34,997 nt of DNA, from positions 1 to 34,997 of the forward strand of contig NZ_RXHU01000109.1 in NCBI RefSeq assembly GCF_003955665.1, given 5' to 3'. Shown piece by piece: positions 14,906-22,749 of the stretch. The translations under genes were made by a program, and so were the position numbers. The notes under the pieces were generated by a model. The model saw only the letters and a program-made list of their open reading frames with translations, was not told where the DNA came from and did not search any database. The DNA comes from Paenibacillus whitsoniae. Its GTDB lineage: Bacteria > Bacillota > Bacilli > Paenibacillales > NBRC-103111. Numbering within the stretch: position 1 is the stretch's first letter; each line of letters opens with the position of its first letter.

Positions 14906-15913
14906 TCACAATGGCACGCTAGCCTCCTGCAAAAAATACGCCGTTTTCGCCGCTTCCGCCTCCAGTATGCGCTGCACGCGTTCGAGGGGCATCCGGTCAA
15001 ATCTTTTCCAATACAGATACCGGTACAAATTATGCGGAAAAGCTAGATCAAGATAGACGAAGTGAAGCTCATCTTCGGTGAGTGGATGTTCGGCCATGTA
15101 CGCGTCTCGGATTCGTTCAAAGACGGCCTCATCCCATTCAGCTGTCTTTTTGATAAGCGAATGAAGAATACGGTTCAAGTCCCTGGACGGACCATCCAAC
15201 CGCACGAACTCCCAATCGATCAAGTACGCTTCGTCTTGTGCAGTGATTAATACATTTTTCGTATGAAAATCGTTATGACTGATCACGGGCGGCAGTGCTC
15301 CGGACAATGTACGATCGCCGAGGCGGATCGCAAGACGTACCTGCACCTCTCGGGCAGCGGCGAGAAAGACGTCCAACTGCTTGCGCACGGCTTTGCGATT
15401 CTTCTTTTTCGCGCTTGTTCCCGCTTCCCGCCATCTGTCCAAGAATGACTGGACGTCCTGATACTCGTTGTCCCAGGAAAGAAGCCCATTGTCCGATTCT
15501 TTCTCCTCAGGCAGATACGTTTTGGATCGAAAGTGAACCTGTCCAATCAAGCCTGCCATCCATACCGCCATGTCTTCCGGCGACTTCGTCCACGGCACGG
15601 CACAAATCCATTCCTGGAGCACATAATGCTTCCATTTCCACGAGAAAAACAACTGATCTCCTTGCGTCTTCCGAATGGCCGGAATCTGTATTCCACTGCT
15701 CCGAAGAAACTGTTCGCAATCCAGTATAAAGCGCAACCGGGCTTCGTTCACATATATGCTTTTCAACAAATAAGTCCCCTGCTCCGTCTCCAGCTTGACT
15801 ACCAAGGTGCGGCTCGTATCATGCAAAACTTCCGTCCGCGCAATTGTCAAACCGTAGATTTGTTCTATCCGCGCCTTTAACTCGTCGTCCATCTGCACCA
15901 CATCCGTCGCCAT
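14906..15913 (-). CDS. CotS-type spore coat kinase-like protein (APH fold)
   Basis: 335 residues with the aminoglycoside-phosphotransferase/CotS fold: an N-terminal lobe (about 20-110), Brenner motif HNDFHTKN (213-220) and the metal-site motif LIDWE (231-235), so the catalytic residues appear intact. The C-terminal segment DLAFPHNLYRYLYWKRF is characteristic of CotS/YtaA-type proteins, many of which are spore coat associated. Substrate is unknown. The ribosome site before 15913 is weak (AAGAG), and ATG at 15892 is an alternative. It is separate from the second CotS-type gene at 17108, suggesting paralogues within one coat region. Confidence 0.82.
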   Translation of the reverse strand: MATDVVQMDDELKARIEQIYGLTIARTEVLHDTSRTLVVKLETEQGTYLLKSIYVNEARLRFILDCEQFLRSSGIQIPAIRKTQGDQLFFSWKWKHYVLQEWICAVPWTKSPEDMAVWMAGLIGQVHFRSKTYLPEEKESDNGLLSWDNEYQDVQSFLDRWREAGTSAKKKNRKAVRKQLDVFLAAAREVQVRLAIRLGDRTLSGALPPVISHNDFHTKNVLITAQDEAYLIDWEFVRLDGPSRDLNRILHSLIKKTAEWDEAVFERIRDAYMAEHPLTEDELHFVYLDLAFPHNLYRYLYWKRFDRMPLERVQRILEAEAAKTAYFLQEASVPL

Positions 15914-15991
15914 TGTCGTTATTCGCTCTTGTTAGTGTATGTTCTTGCTGCCAGAAAGCATGGATGAATGTGCCTTATCGCCGTCCAAAAT

Positions 15992-16018
15992 AAAAAAAGC
16001 CGCTACGCTAGTAACGGC
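15992..16018 (-). terminator. Rho-independent terminator of the 36-residue peptide gene
   Basis: Minus-strand GCCGTTAC-TAGC-GTAGCGGC forms an eight-bp stem with one G-U pair, followed by TTTTTTTATTTT. It starts 15 bases after the stop of the small membrane peptide gene and supports that gene being a real transcription unit. Confidence 0.85.
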
Positions 16019-16032
16019 CATTTCTCGAGCGT

Positions 16033-16143
16033 TTAACGCGCTCCTCGTTTTCTTTTATGGTACACCAACCATCCCGCTCCCGCGATTGTCGCGCCCAGCA
16101 GCACGCTAAAAAAAATAATATAACCGAGATGAAACAGCTGCAC
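16033..16143 (-). CDS. 36-residue single-helix membrane peptide
   Basis: A GTG start at 16143 is preceded by the very strong site AAGGAGGAGAAAAC. The product begins MQLFHLGYIIFFSVLLG, has one membrane helix (about residues 5-27) and ends with a strongly basic tail, HKRKRGAR. A good terminator follows 15 bases after the stop, so ribosome site, frame and terminator agree. No family is recognised. Small basic-tailed membrane peptides in spore formers may be sporulation or membrane-complex partners, but nothing here shows which. The gene is too short for common gene-finding cutoffs and may be missed in standard annotation. Confidence 0.65.
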   Translation of the reverse strand: MQLFHLGYIIFFSVLLGATIAGAGWLVYHKRKRGAR

Positions 16144-16220
16144 GTTTTCTCCTCCTTCATCACACAGAGCTGACGCCTCTATGCTCTATAAGATGACGCA
16201 AGGAAGACGAAAATATGCGC

Positions 16221-16829
16221 TCAGTTCTCCGTATGAATCAGCGGCAGACGCTTCTTACGCGCTCGCGTGACGAGATACAGCGCTGCCAGCGTGGCTCCGA
16301 TTGTTCCGCAGATAATGTCAGTCATCGTGTCCTGCAAGCTGCCGTTCTGATTGTTCGTCCCGAAGAAGACATCCATGCTGTACTCGAAAATTTCCCACAC
16401 GCCCGCCATCGCCACGGCGAAAAACAAGCTCAGCCAAATGGCTATGCGCGCACTAGGGGCAGCTTCCCCTTCGTGCTGCGTCGCTTTGCGATAAATCAAC
16501 AAGCCGATGAAGGTCAGAATAACACCGGAGAAAAAATGCTCGATTTTATCCAGATGCGGAATAATGCCGTAGAATCCGAATTCATTCGCCAAGAACATCG
16601 TGACGAAAATAAAAAGCAGCACAATAAACCGAAGCGAGGCAAACAGCGGTGTTCGCGTCCATCGCACAATCAGTCTAATCGAAGCCAGTACGATGAGGAT
16701 TAAGACAGGCTCAAAAATTTTGGCCCCATTGCCTTTGATCCCGAAATACACCACACACCCCACCGCGAGAAGCGCCATTGCGCCCTCAAATACATCATTC
16801 CACTTTTGACTTGCCGGTTTCTGTGCCAT
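16221..16829 (-). CDS. YjdF-like (DUF2238-type) integral membrane protein
   Basis: 202 residues with about six hydrophobic segments. The conserved family blocks are LDKIEHFFSGVIL (about 92-104), WEIFEYSMDVFFG (about 145-157) and a following DTMTDIICGTIGA. The charged His/Glu pattern inside the membrane suggests a functional polar core, but the function is not known to me. GTAGGCGGTG lies a few bases before the ATG at 16829. It is monocistronic as far as can be seen: the 36-residue peptide gene follows 77 bases later with its own ribosome site. Confidence 0.82.
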   Translation of the reverse strand: MAQKPASQKWNDVFEGAMALLAVGCVVYFGIKGNGAKIFEPVLILIVLASIRLIVRWTRTPLFASLRFIVLLFIFVTMFLANEFGFYGIIPHLDKIEHFFSGVILTFIGLLIYRKATQHEGEAAPSARIAIWLSLFFAVAMAGVWEIFEYSMDVFFGTNNQNGSLQDTMTDIICGTIGATLAALYLVTRARKKRLPLIHTEN

Positions 16830-17107
16830 GTTTCACCGCCTACGCATGAAGTCGCTTACTTCTTAATGTATCCAGGGAAATTGCGGAACATGCGTCCCCG
16901 GCATTCCCCGGTTCTTGCGGAAAGAAACTTGCCCGCAAACGTACAGAATTCCACTCGTGTACATTTCAACGAATCACTTAGTGACATATGCATAGAAATA
17001 GAAACCTATCTGCGAAGCGAGAGAGGCGGCTCGCCAGCGTTAGGCATCCAAGTCTTTTTATTATGAGATAAAAGTAGTTCGTAGTGCAACCATTTAGTGA
17101 TGGAGTG

Positions 17108-19054
17108 ATGGTGGTGGAAAATTATCAAATTGTCCCTTGGATAGATCACATGCTATCTCCGGACGTCGTGCATGAACAATATGTTCCTCCTGAATTGGAA
17201 GCCTTGGCGCGGCAAGTCATGGAACAGTATGACATGAAGGTTCATGACATGGTTCTTATTACATCCAAACCCGACAAGGGCGGCGCCATTTGGAAAATCA
17301 GTACGGACAAAGGCAATCGCAGCATCAAGGTTTTGCATCGCAGTCCGAAGCGCAGTCTATTCAGCATCGGCGCGCAGTCGTATTTGTCGGAGAAGGGGTA
17401 TCGGGTACCGGCCTTTATCTTGACGAAAGACGGCAATAACTGTGTAGAAGCCGGCGGTAAGCTGTGGATCGTCACGGAATGGATCGAGCCGTTGACCCCG
17501 GTATCCAAAGTGGATTTAGCCGGTGCTGTAGAGCTTTGTTACGGTCTCGGCGAGTTTCACGCGAATTCCAAGGGCTACATCCCTCCGTTCGGCGCGGAGA
17601 AATCTTCACGTCTTTACGGTTGGGGAAAGAACTATGAGAAAATTATCGCGAAGATCGGCTGGTTTCGCGATCTGGCCCTCGCTTACCCAAGTGCCGCATC
17701 CAGCGGTCGGCTCTTGTCCGTCATCGACGAGTTCGAGCGGCAGGCCAACGACATTTATACGCGTTTCAAAGCGTCTTCCTACACGATAATGACGGCCAAA
17801 GGCGAGCCGTACTGGGGACTTGCCCATCAGGATTACGGTTGGTCCAACGGACAAATGGGAACCGGCGGCATCTGGGTCATCGACCTCGATGGCGTTTCGT
17901 ACGACCTGCCTTTCCGGGATCTTCGCAAAATCATGACATCCACGATGGATGACATGGGCGTCTGGGATTTAACCTGGATTCGCGGCATGATCGAAGCGTA
18001 CCACAAAGCGAACCCGATGGATCGCGAGACGTTCGAAATTTTGTGGCTGGATATGGCGTTTCCGAATGAATTTTATAAGCATGTCAAGGAAATTGTTTAC
18101 AATCCCGGACCTTTCATGGAACTGGAATTGGGACCGATTCTGGATCGCATTATGGCCACCGAAACCAGTAAATGGGAAGCCTTGCGCGAGTTGGAAAACG
18201 ATATGGCCGGCTACCTTCCCGGCGATTACACAACGGTCGACATGCCTTCTCTGGTCTTCGATCGGCCAAATCGCGAGTTCGTAACGCCGCTGCCTTCCTT
18301 TAAACTGCCGGCTGATGAGCGTGCAACAGCACCGAAATCTGTGCCGATGCAAGAACCGGCTGCGGTAGAGCTGGAACCGATAGCCGCTCAGGATCCTGTC
18401 GGTTTACCTGGGGTAGATTCGAAGCCTATGCCCGTGCGAGAACCGGCAGCCGAGCTGAAGCCTGCAAAAGAGCCAACACCCGCACAGTCGTCTGAACCGG
18501 TATTGGTTCGAGAACCTGTTGGTATGCCTCAGACGGATCCGAAATCCAAGCCGCTGCGCGAGCCGGTTGAAGCTGAGCTTGAACCTGCAGGAGAATTGGA
18601 ACCCGTGCATATACAGCTGCCTAAATCCAATGTCGTCCAGGAACCTGTTACCTTCCCTCAAGCAGCTCCAGAACTTGTACCTGTCGGTACAGGGGCAGGG
18701 ACAGGTGCAACTGCCGGGCCTCCTCCAGCCGCTCCGGCTCTCGTGACGCTGCCGGCTGCTCCTCCGCACCGTTTTACATTGACCGTCCCGAAAAAACGCA
18801 AATCCGCAAGCTCCCGCAAAACAAGCCGGCTTAAACGGCGTAGAAAACCGAGACGGCTCGTGCACTGGCGCTTGCAAAAGCGGCGAATGAAAGGACGCAC
18901 CAAAAAAACCATCATTTGGAAGATAGCGATCTTGAAGCCGAAAAGAAAGAGCCTCAAGTCCAAAGCGCCAAGAAAAGGCACGCCGCTCAAATATCGAAGC
19001 AAGCTGCCTTCTACTAAAAAGAGCAAGTTCACCACGAAAAAGCGAACTGCTTGA
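17108..19054 (+). CDS. CotS-type spore coat protein with Pro/Glu-rich extension; tail possibly frameshifted
   Basis: 648 residues as read. Residues 1-385 are a CotS/YtaA-type kinase-like domain, with Brenner-type HQDYGWSN (240-247), IDLDG (258-262) and the coat-family segment LDMAFPNEFYKHV. Residues 395-560 are low-complexity repeats of the EPV/REPxxxELEP type. Residues 565-648 are extremely Lys/Arg-rich. That tail may be an artefact: removing one A from the A6 run at 18791-18796 and one from the A4 run at 18844-18847 gives a more ordinary Ala/Glu/Gln-rich tail ending at TAA 19015-19017. Start is uncertain among ATG 17108 and GTG 17084 and 17114; GGAG at 17102 fits 17114 best. It precedes the glycosyltransferase gene as cotS neighbours cotSA in B. 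subtilis. Confidence 0.8.
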   Translation: MVVENYQIVPWIDHMLSPDVVHEQYVPPELEALARQVMEQYDMKVHDMVLITSKPDKGGAIWKISTDKGNRSIKVLHRSPKRSLFSIGAQSYLSEKGYRVPAFILTKDGNNCVEAGGKLWIVTEWIEPLTPVSKVDLAGAVELCYGLGEFHANSKGYIPPFGAEKSSRLYGWGKNYEKIIAKIGWFRDLALAYPSAASSGRLLSVIDEFERQANDIYTRFKASSYTIMTAKGEPYWGLAHQDYGWSNGQMGTGGIWVIDLDGVSYDLPFRDLRKIMTSTMDDMGVWDLTWIRGMIEAYHKANPMDRETFEILWLDMAFPNEFYKHVKEIVYNPGPFMELELGPILDRIMATETSKWEALRELENDMAGYLPGDYTTVDMPSLVFDRPNREFVTPLPSFKLPADERATAPKSVPMQEPAAVELEPIAAQDPVGLPGVDSKPMPVREPAAELKPAKEPTPAQSSEPVLVREPVGMPQTDPKSKPLREPVEAELEPAGELEPVHIQLPKSNVVQEPVTFPQAAPELVPVGTGAGTGATAGPPPAAPALVTLPAAPPHRFTLTVPKKRKSASSRKTSRLKRRRKPRRLVHWRLQKRRMKGRTKKTIIWKIAILKPKRKSLKSKAPRKGTPLKYRSKLPSTKKSKFTTKKRTA

Positions 19055-19074
19055 CGAAAGGAAGCTGTTACCTC

Positions 19075-20217
19075 GTGAATATTTTAATGATTTGCACGGA
19101 AAAGCTCCCTGTCCCCAATATTCGCGGCGGTGCGATTCAGACTTACATCTGCGGCGTTGCTTCCTTGCTGAGTCGCTCGCACCGTCTGACCATATTGGGC
19201 CGAACAGATCCTGATTTGCCGCAAGAGGAAGTTGTCGACGGCATCCGTTACGTGCGCTTGCTTTCCGAAGGGCTTCTCGAAGTCTATGCGCAGGGCGTCG
19301 TCGCTTACTTGGCTACCGCGCTGGAACACTACGACATTATTCATATTTTCAACCGGCCGAAGCTGGTTCTGCCAGTCCGCAGCGTAGCCCCGAACTCACG
19401 CATTATATTAAGCATGCACAACGATATGTTTCATCCGCTCAAGCTGCACCCCGGTGAAGGCAATGAAGTGATCGAGCAAACGGAACGGATCATTACGATC
19501 AGTAATTATATCGGCACCTCCATTACCGACTACTATCCGCAAGCTGCGCCTAAGCTGAAAACGATCTACTCCGGCGTCGACATCGACCGCTTTGCGCCGT
19601 GGCTCGAATCACAGCAGGCGCGCAGCGCAAGAGAAAGCCTGCGAGCCGAGCATAATCTTGGCAATAAGAAGATTATCCTCTTCGTTGGCCGCCTCACCCG
19701 CAACAAGGGGCCGCACGTCCTCGTCCGCGCCATGTCACACCTCAAGCATTCCGACGCCGCGCTCGTCATCGTCGGCGGCGCCTGGTACAACGACAATACG
19801 ATCAGCGACTATATCGCTTATGTCAAAGCGCTTGCCGAACAAGCGCCGCTCCCTGTCATCACAACAGGCTACATCCAGGCGCACGATGTGCATCGCTGGT
19901 TCTGTGCCGGCGACGTGTTCGTCTGCACGTCCATCTGGCAGGAGCCTCTGGCCAGGGTGCATTATGAGGCGATGGCAGCCGGACTGCCGTTCCTGACAAC
20001 GGCGCGCGGAGGCAATCCCGAGATTATCGCGAATAATAACGGAATGCTGATCAACAATCCGGAAGATCCCGCCGAATATGCGGAGAAGCTGAACTACCTG
20101 CTTTCCGACATGGGCAGAACAAGGCAAATGGGCATGAACGGGCGCCGGATGGCCGAGGGCCATTTTACATGGCCTCGAGTGGCTACCGACATTTTATCCG
20201 TATGGGAAGGCCGGTAA
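19075..20217 (+). CDS. GT4 family glycosyltransferase, CotSA/YtcC-like
   Basis: 380 residues from a GTG at 19075 with AAAGGAAG ten bases upstream. It has the GT-B two-domain fold: N-terminal acceptor domain with GGAIQTYICGVA (about 19-30), and a C-terminal nucleotide-sugar domain with LFVGRLTRNKGPHVL, ADVF-type AGDVFVCTSIW and the E-x7-E motif EPLARVHYE. CotSA and YtcC of B. subtilis are coat-associated enzymes of the same type. It follows the CotS-type gene by 20 bases and is likely co-transcribed in the mother cell. Probable role: transfer of a sugar during coat or spore-surface polysaccharide assembly. Confidence 0.9.
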   Translation: MNILMICTEKLPVPNIRGGAIQTYICGVASLLSRSHRLTILGRTDPDLPQEEVVDGIRYVRLLSEGLLEVYAQGVVAYLATALEHYDIIHIFNRPKLVLPVRSVAPNSRIILSMHNDMFHPLKLHPGEGNEVIEQTERIITISNYIGTSITDYYPQAAPKLKTIYSGVDIDRFAPWLESQQARSARESLRAEHNLGNKKIILFVGRLTRNKGPHVLVRAMSHLKHSDAALVIVGGAWYNDNTISDYIAYVKALAEQAPLPVITTGYIQAHDVHRWFCAGDVFVCTSIWQEPLARVHYEAMAAGLPFLTTARGGNPEIIANNNGMLINNPEDPAEYAEKLNYLLSDMGRTRQMGMNGRRMAEGHFTWPRVATDILSVWEGR

Positions 20218-20222
20218 ATTGG

Positions 20223-20259
20223 AAAAAGCCTATTGGACGATACATCCAATAGGCTTTTT
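20223..20259. terminator. Bidirectional terminator after the glycosyltransferase gene
   Basis: AAAAAGCCTATTGGA and TCCAATAGGCTTTTT (20223-20237, 20245-20259) form a 15-bp perfect stem with a seven-base loop and U-tracts on both strands. It closes the CotS-glycosyltransferase unit. Confidence 0.95.
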
Positions 20260-20311
20260 GTCGTTTGGCGTATACTGCTCCTCCATGAGGAGGGAACTAC
20301 ACAATCGTGTG

Positions 20312-20394
20312 TGGCAGGAGAAACCTGCGATTATGTAGGAATTTCCAGCACCTAAAATGAAAAATAGGACGAAAAAGCTGCACATGTGCAGGCT
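20312..20394. repeat. Hairpin locus C: two CCTGC-type units, the second acting as terminator
   Basis: The unit CCTGC-gattat-GTAGG starts at 20322 and GCTGC-acatgt-GCAGG at 20375, 53 bases apart, both 16 bases long with six-base loops. A reversed dyad GCAGG-agaaa-CCTGC lies at 20312-20326 and shares an arm with the first. The second unit, read on the minus strand, is AAAGCCTGCACATGTGCAGCTTTTT and is placed to terminate the acidic repeat gene. Confidence 0.7.
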
Positions 20395-20449
20395 TTCGCC
20401 TATTCTGTCATCTGTTAATGGCGCGTTGGCAATTTATGGGTAACCCTGA

Positions 20450-20974
20450 CTAGACTTCGTCATCCGACTCCGAACCTGGGGCCTCTTCGGCTTCCTCGTC
20501 TTCTCTCTCGCTAGCCACTTCGTTGCCTTCTGCTGCTTCGGCTTCCTCGTCGTCACTCTCACTGCTTGTATCGTCGCCTTCTGCTGCTTCGGCTTCCTCG
20601 TCGTCACTTTCGCTGCTTGTGTCGTCGCCTTCTGCTGCTTCGGCTTCCTCGTCGTCACTCTCGCTGCTTGTGTTGTCGCCTTCTGCCTGCTCGGCTTCCT
20701 CGTCGTCGCTCTCGCTGCTTGTGTCGTCCCCTTCTGCCTGCTCGGCTTCCTCGTCGTCACTCTCGCTGCTTGTGTCGTCCCCTTCTGCTTCCACTTCTGC
20801 TTCCTCGTCGTCACTTTCACTGCTTGTGTCGTCGCCTTCTGCTTCCACTTCTGCTTCTTCCTCGTCGTCACTTTCCTCTTCCCTCGACGAGATTCGAACC
20901 ATTTCTTCAAATTCAACTTCTTCTACTCTTTCCACTTCGTCCGCATGAGCCAACGCAACCAATCCCTTCTTCAT
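20450..20974 (-). CDS. Highly acidic 17-residue-repeat protein, candidate spore-surface protein
   Basis: 174 residues, dominated by seven or so tandem copies of a 17-residue unit (ESDDEEAEAAEGDDTSS and variants of 17-19 residues) between about residues 33 and 155. It should be disordered, very negatively charged and able to bind divalent cations. The reading frame is supported by the repeats: copies differ mainly at third positions of this frame (AGT/AGC, GAG/GAA, GAT/GAC, GGC/GGG), whereas the other minus frame gives amino-acid changes. The ATG at 20974 has no clear ribosome site; a TTG at 20953 with GAAGAAGGG upstream is an alternative. A SigK-like promoter lies just upstream, and the gene lies between coat-polysaccharide genes. 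Function is inferred. Confidence 0.65.
   Translation of the reverse strand: MKKGLVALAHADEVERVEEVEFEEMVRISSREEESDDEEEAEVEAEGDDTSSESDDEEAEVEAEGDDTSSESDDEEAEQAEGDDTSSESDDEEAEQAEGDNTSSESDDEEAEAAEGDDTSSESDDEEAEAAEGDDTSSESDDEEAEAAEGNEVASEREDEEAEEAPGSESDDEV
20510..20878 (-). repeat. 51-bp coding tandem repeats of the acidic gene
   Basis: About seven degenerate units of mainly 51 bp (two are 54-57 bp) encode the acidic 17-residue repeat. Substitutions are concentrated at synonymous positions of the acidic frame, with one clear replacement (GDN for GDD). Such repeats change copy number easily. Confidence 0.9.
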
Positions 20975-21007
20975 TCACAATGTATAAGAACCACTCCGGT
21001 TTCTTTG

Positions 21008-21036
21008 TATAGTATGTTTTTCCAGTTCATTTGCGT
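21008..21036 (-). promoter_or_regulatory. SigK-like promoter of the acidic repeat gene
   Basis: On the minus strand CATACTATA fits the SigK -10 consensus CATANNNTA exactly, with an AC dinucleotide 18 bases upstream as the minimal -35. The predicted start lies about 25 bases before the ATG at 20974. The short consensus gives a real chance of coincidence. Confidence 0.4.
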
Positions 21037-21273
21037 AGGCGATTGATAGAGTCCATGTGCGGAATGTCGTCGTCTCCCGCATCCAAACGTCGTGTCTCGT
21101 ACTCCGCTCCGCTTCTCCGCTGTTCGCCCCACAGCAATCGCCCTAGCATTTACAATTATTCAACATAAATTAATAGTGTCTACGAAAAGACAAGGAGGTA
21201 AGCCCAGCTCCTGAAGGACTCGTCTTTCGCGCAGACAAAGGTCGTGATTGGTTCATCCGAAGGAGGGGTAAGC
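21037..21273. other. Leader of the UDP-glucose dehydrogenase gene with inverted repeats
   Basis: No gene is evident. GGCGATTG (21038-21045) is the inverted complement of CAATCGCC (21135-21142), enclosing about 90 bp. Further on AGGAG/CTCCT form a small hairpin around 21192-21211, with an AAGGAGG that has no start codon after it. CGAAAAGAC and GTCTTTCG around 21182-21228 could pair as a larger stem. A structured leader is possible but unproven. Confidence 0.35.
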
Positions 21274-22575
21274 TTGAGTATTTTAATAATTGGAACAGGG
21301 TATGTCGGGGTGACGACCGCCCTTGTGTTTGCGGAACTCGGCTTCGAAGTAACCGGGCTGGACGCCGATGAGCGCAAAGTACAGACCTTATCGGAAGGGA
21401 AGCTTACGTTCTATGAGCCCGGATTGCAAGATTTGCTGGATAAGCACTTAGCTGCGGGGCGGATCCGTTTCACCTCTGAAGCGAAGCAAGCGATTCGGCA
21501 GAACTCGATCCTCTTCCTTTGTGTCGGCACGCCTTCCGATGAGAACGGGAGCGCGGACTTGCGCTACATTCGTGCGGTCGCCGAGCAAATCGGTCAAAGC
21601 ATGGACGATTATAAAGTCATCGTAATCAAGAGCACCGTCCCCATCCATACGAACGAACGCCTCACAGCCTGGATCGCTGAGGCTCAGCCGCATCCCATAC
21701 CCTTCGACGTCGTCTCCAATCCCGAATTTTTGCGGGAGGGCAGCGCCTTGCAGGATGCGCTTCATCCGGATCGCATTATCATCGGCAGCCGCAATCAGGC
21801 CGCAGGACTTCACATTGAATCGCTCTATGAGAAATTAAACGCCCCCTGCTTTCTCACAACGCCCACAACCGCCGAAATGATCAAATATGCGTCCAATTCC
21901 TTTCTGGCTACTAAAATATCGTTCGCTAATGAGCTGGCCCGACTGTGCGAACAACTGGACATCAACGTAGGCGATGTCTCCATCGGAATGGGATACGATC
22001 ACCGGATTGGACCGCATTTCTTAAAAGCCGGCATTGGCTACGGCGGTTCCTGCTTTCCCAAAGATATTAAAGCGCTGCTGCACATCGCGAAGAAGCAGCA
22101 CACCCGGCTCTCTATTCTGGAGCAGGTGCATGAAGTGAATGAAACGCAGGCTGAACATTTTCTGCAGCTCTGGGAGCGAAAGATCGGCGGATTTGCCGGT
22201 AAACGCATCGCGATTCTCGGCCTTTCCTTTAAACCGAATACGGACGATTTACGGGAAGCGCCTTCCTTGGCCGTCATTCACTATTTAACGTCACAGCGGG
22301 CGCAGGTGCGCGTGCACGATCCCGTCGCCAAGCTTCCAGCGAGCTTGCAATCGGCCGGGGTGCGGCAGCTGGAACATTTGGAAGACGCCGTCGCAGGCTG
22401 CGACGCCGCCATTCTGTGCTCGGAATGGGACGTCTATCGCAACGCGGATTGGGAACAGCTGCGGGATGAATTCAAACAGCTGAACATTTTTGACGGAAGG
22501 AACGTGCTTGATCGCCAGCGATTAACGGAGCTCGGGTACACCTATTCGGGCATCGGCAATGCAGCGCGGAATTAG
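21274..22575 (+). CDS. UDP-glucose 6-dehydrogenase, YtcA/TuaD family
   Basis: 433 residues from a TTG at 21274 with AAGGAGGGG six bases upstream. It has the Rossmann motif IGTGYVGV (about 6-13), the CVGTPS segment, the catalytic Cys260 in GYGGSCFPKD, and the C-terminal SFKPNTDDLREAPSL and EWDVYR regions. It should oxidise UDP-glucose to UDP-glucuronate with two NAD+. The downstream epimerase and upstream CotS and GT4 genes parallel the B. subtilis ytcABC coat-polysaccharide genes, so YtcA is the closer functional guess than TuaD. Its TAG stop codon lies in the terminal repeat of a MITE-like element, so the last residues may have been altered by insertion. Confidence 0.93.
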   Translation: MSILIIGTGYVGVTTALVFAELGFEVTGLDADERKVQTLSEGKLTFYEPGLQDLLDKHLAAGRIRFTSEAKQAIRQNSILFLCVGTPSDENGSADLRYIRAVAEQIGQSMDDYKVIVIKSTVPIHTNERLTAWIAEAQPHPIPFDVVSNPEFLREGSALQDALHPDRIIIGSRNQAAGLHIESLYEKLNAPCFLTTPTTAEMIKYASNSFLATKISFANELARLCEQLDINVGDVSIGMGYDHRIGPHFLKAGIGYGGSCFPKDIKALLHIAKKQHTRLSILEQVHEVNETQAEHFLQLWERKIGGFAGKRIAILGLSFKPNTDDLREAPSLAVIHYLTSQRAQVRVHDPVAKLPASLQSAGVRQLEHLEDAVAGCDAAILCSEWDVYRNADWEQLRDEFKQLNIFDGRNVLDRQRLTELGYTYSGIGNAARN

Positions 22576-22736
22576 GGCGTGTCTGAAAACCCGCTCAGGG
22601 GCATCTTTCCCCACCTTTTCGCCCCCTGCTGCGTCACTTTCGCTGACGTACCCCCAGTACGCCTTCACAAAAGTTCCTTGCATGGAACGAAAATTCGGCA
22701 AAATCTGCGGCCCTCGGAGCATTCAGACTCGCCCTA
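22573..22736. mobile_element. MITE-like element with TA target duplication
   Basis: Terminal inverted repeats GGGCGTGTCTGAA (from 22575) and TTCAGACTCGCCC (to 22734) match at all but one position and are flanked by TA on both sides, the signature of IS630/Tc1-mariner-related insertions. The 160-bp body has no coding potential and several internal dyads (GTAC-cccca-GTAC, GTTCC-ttgcat-GGAAC); imperfect pairing extends about 50 bases inward. The left TA-G supplies the stop codon of the dehydrogenase, and the right end sits against the AGGAGG of the epimerase. Confidence 0.75.
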
Positions 22737-22749
22737 GGAGGTTTTTTGG

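Noticed and set aside
14767..15000. 77-residue frame at the end of the CotS-type gene
   Set aside because: Arg/Cys-rich, no ribosome site, overlaps the real gene. 14689-14905 otherwise shows nothing convincing.
16980..16996. SigK-like CATA element before the CotS-type gene
   Set aside because: CATATGCATA has the wrong inner spacing for CATANNNTA and no AC at the right distance.
20434..20916. Lys/Arg/Thr-rich repeat frame and plus-strand Ser/Ala-rich frames over the acidic gene
   Set aside because: Differences between repeat copies change amino acids in these frames but are mainly synonymous in the acidic frame, and starts lack ribosome sites.
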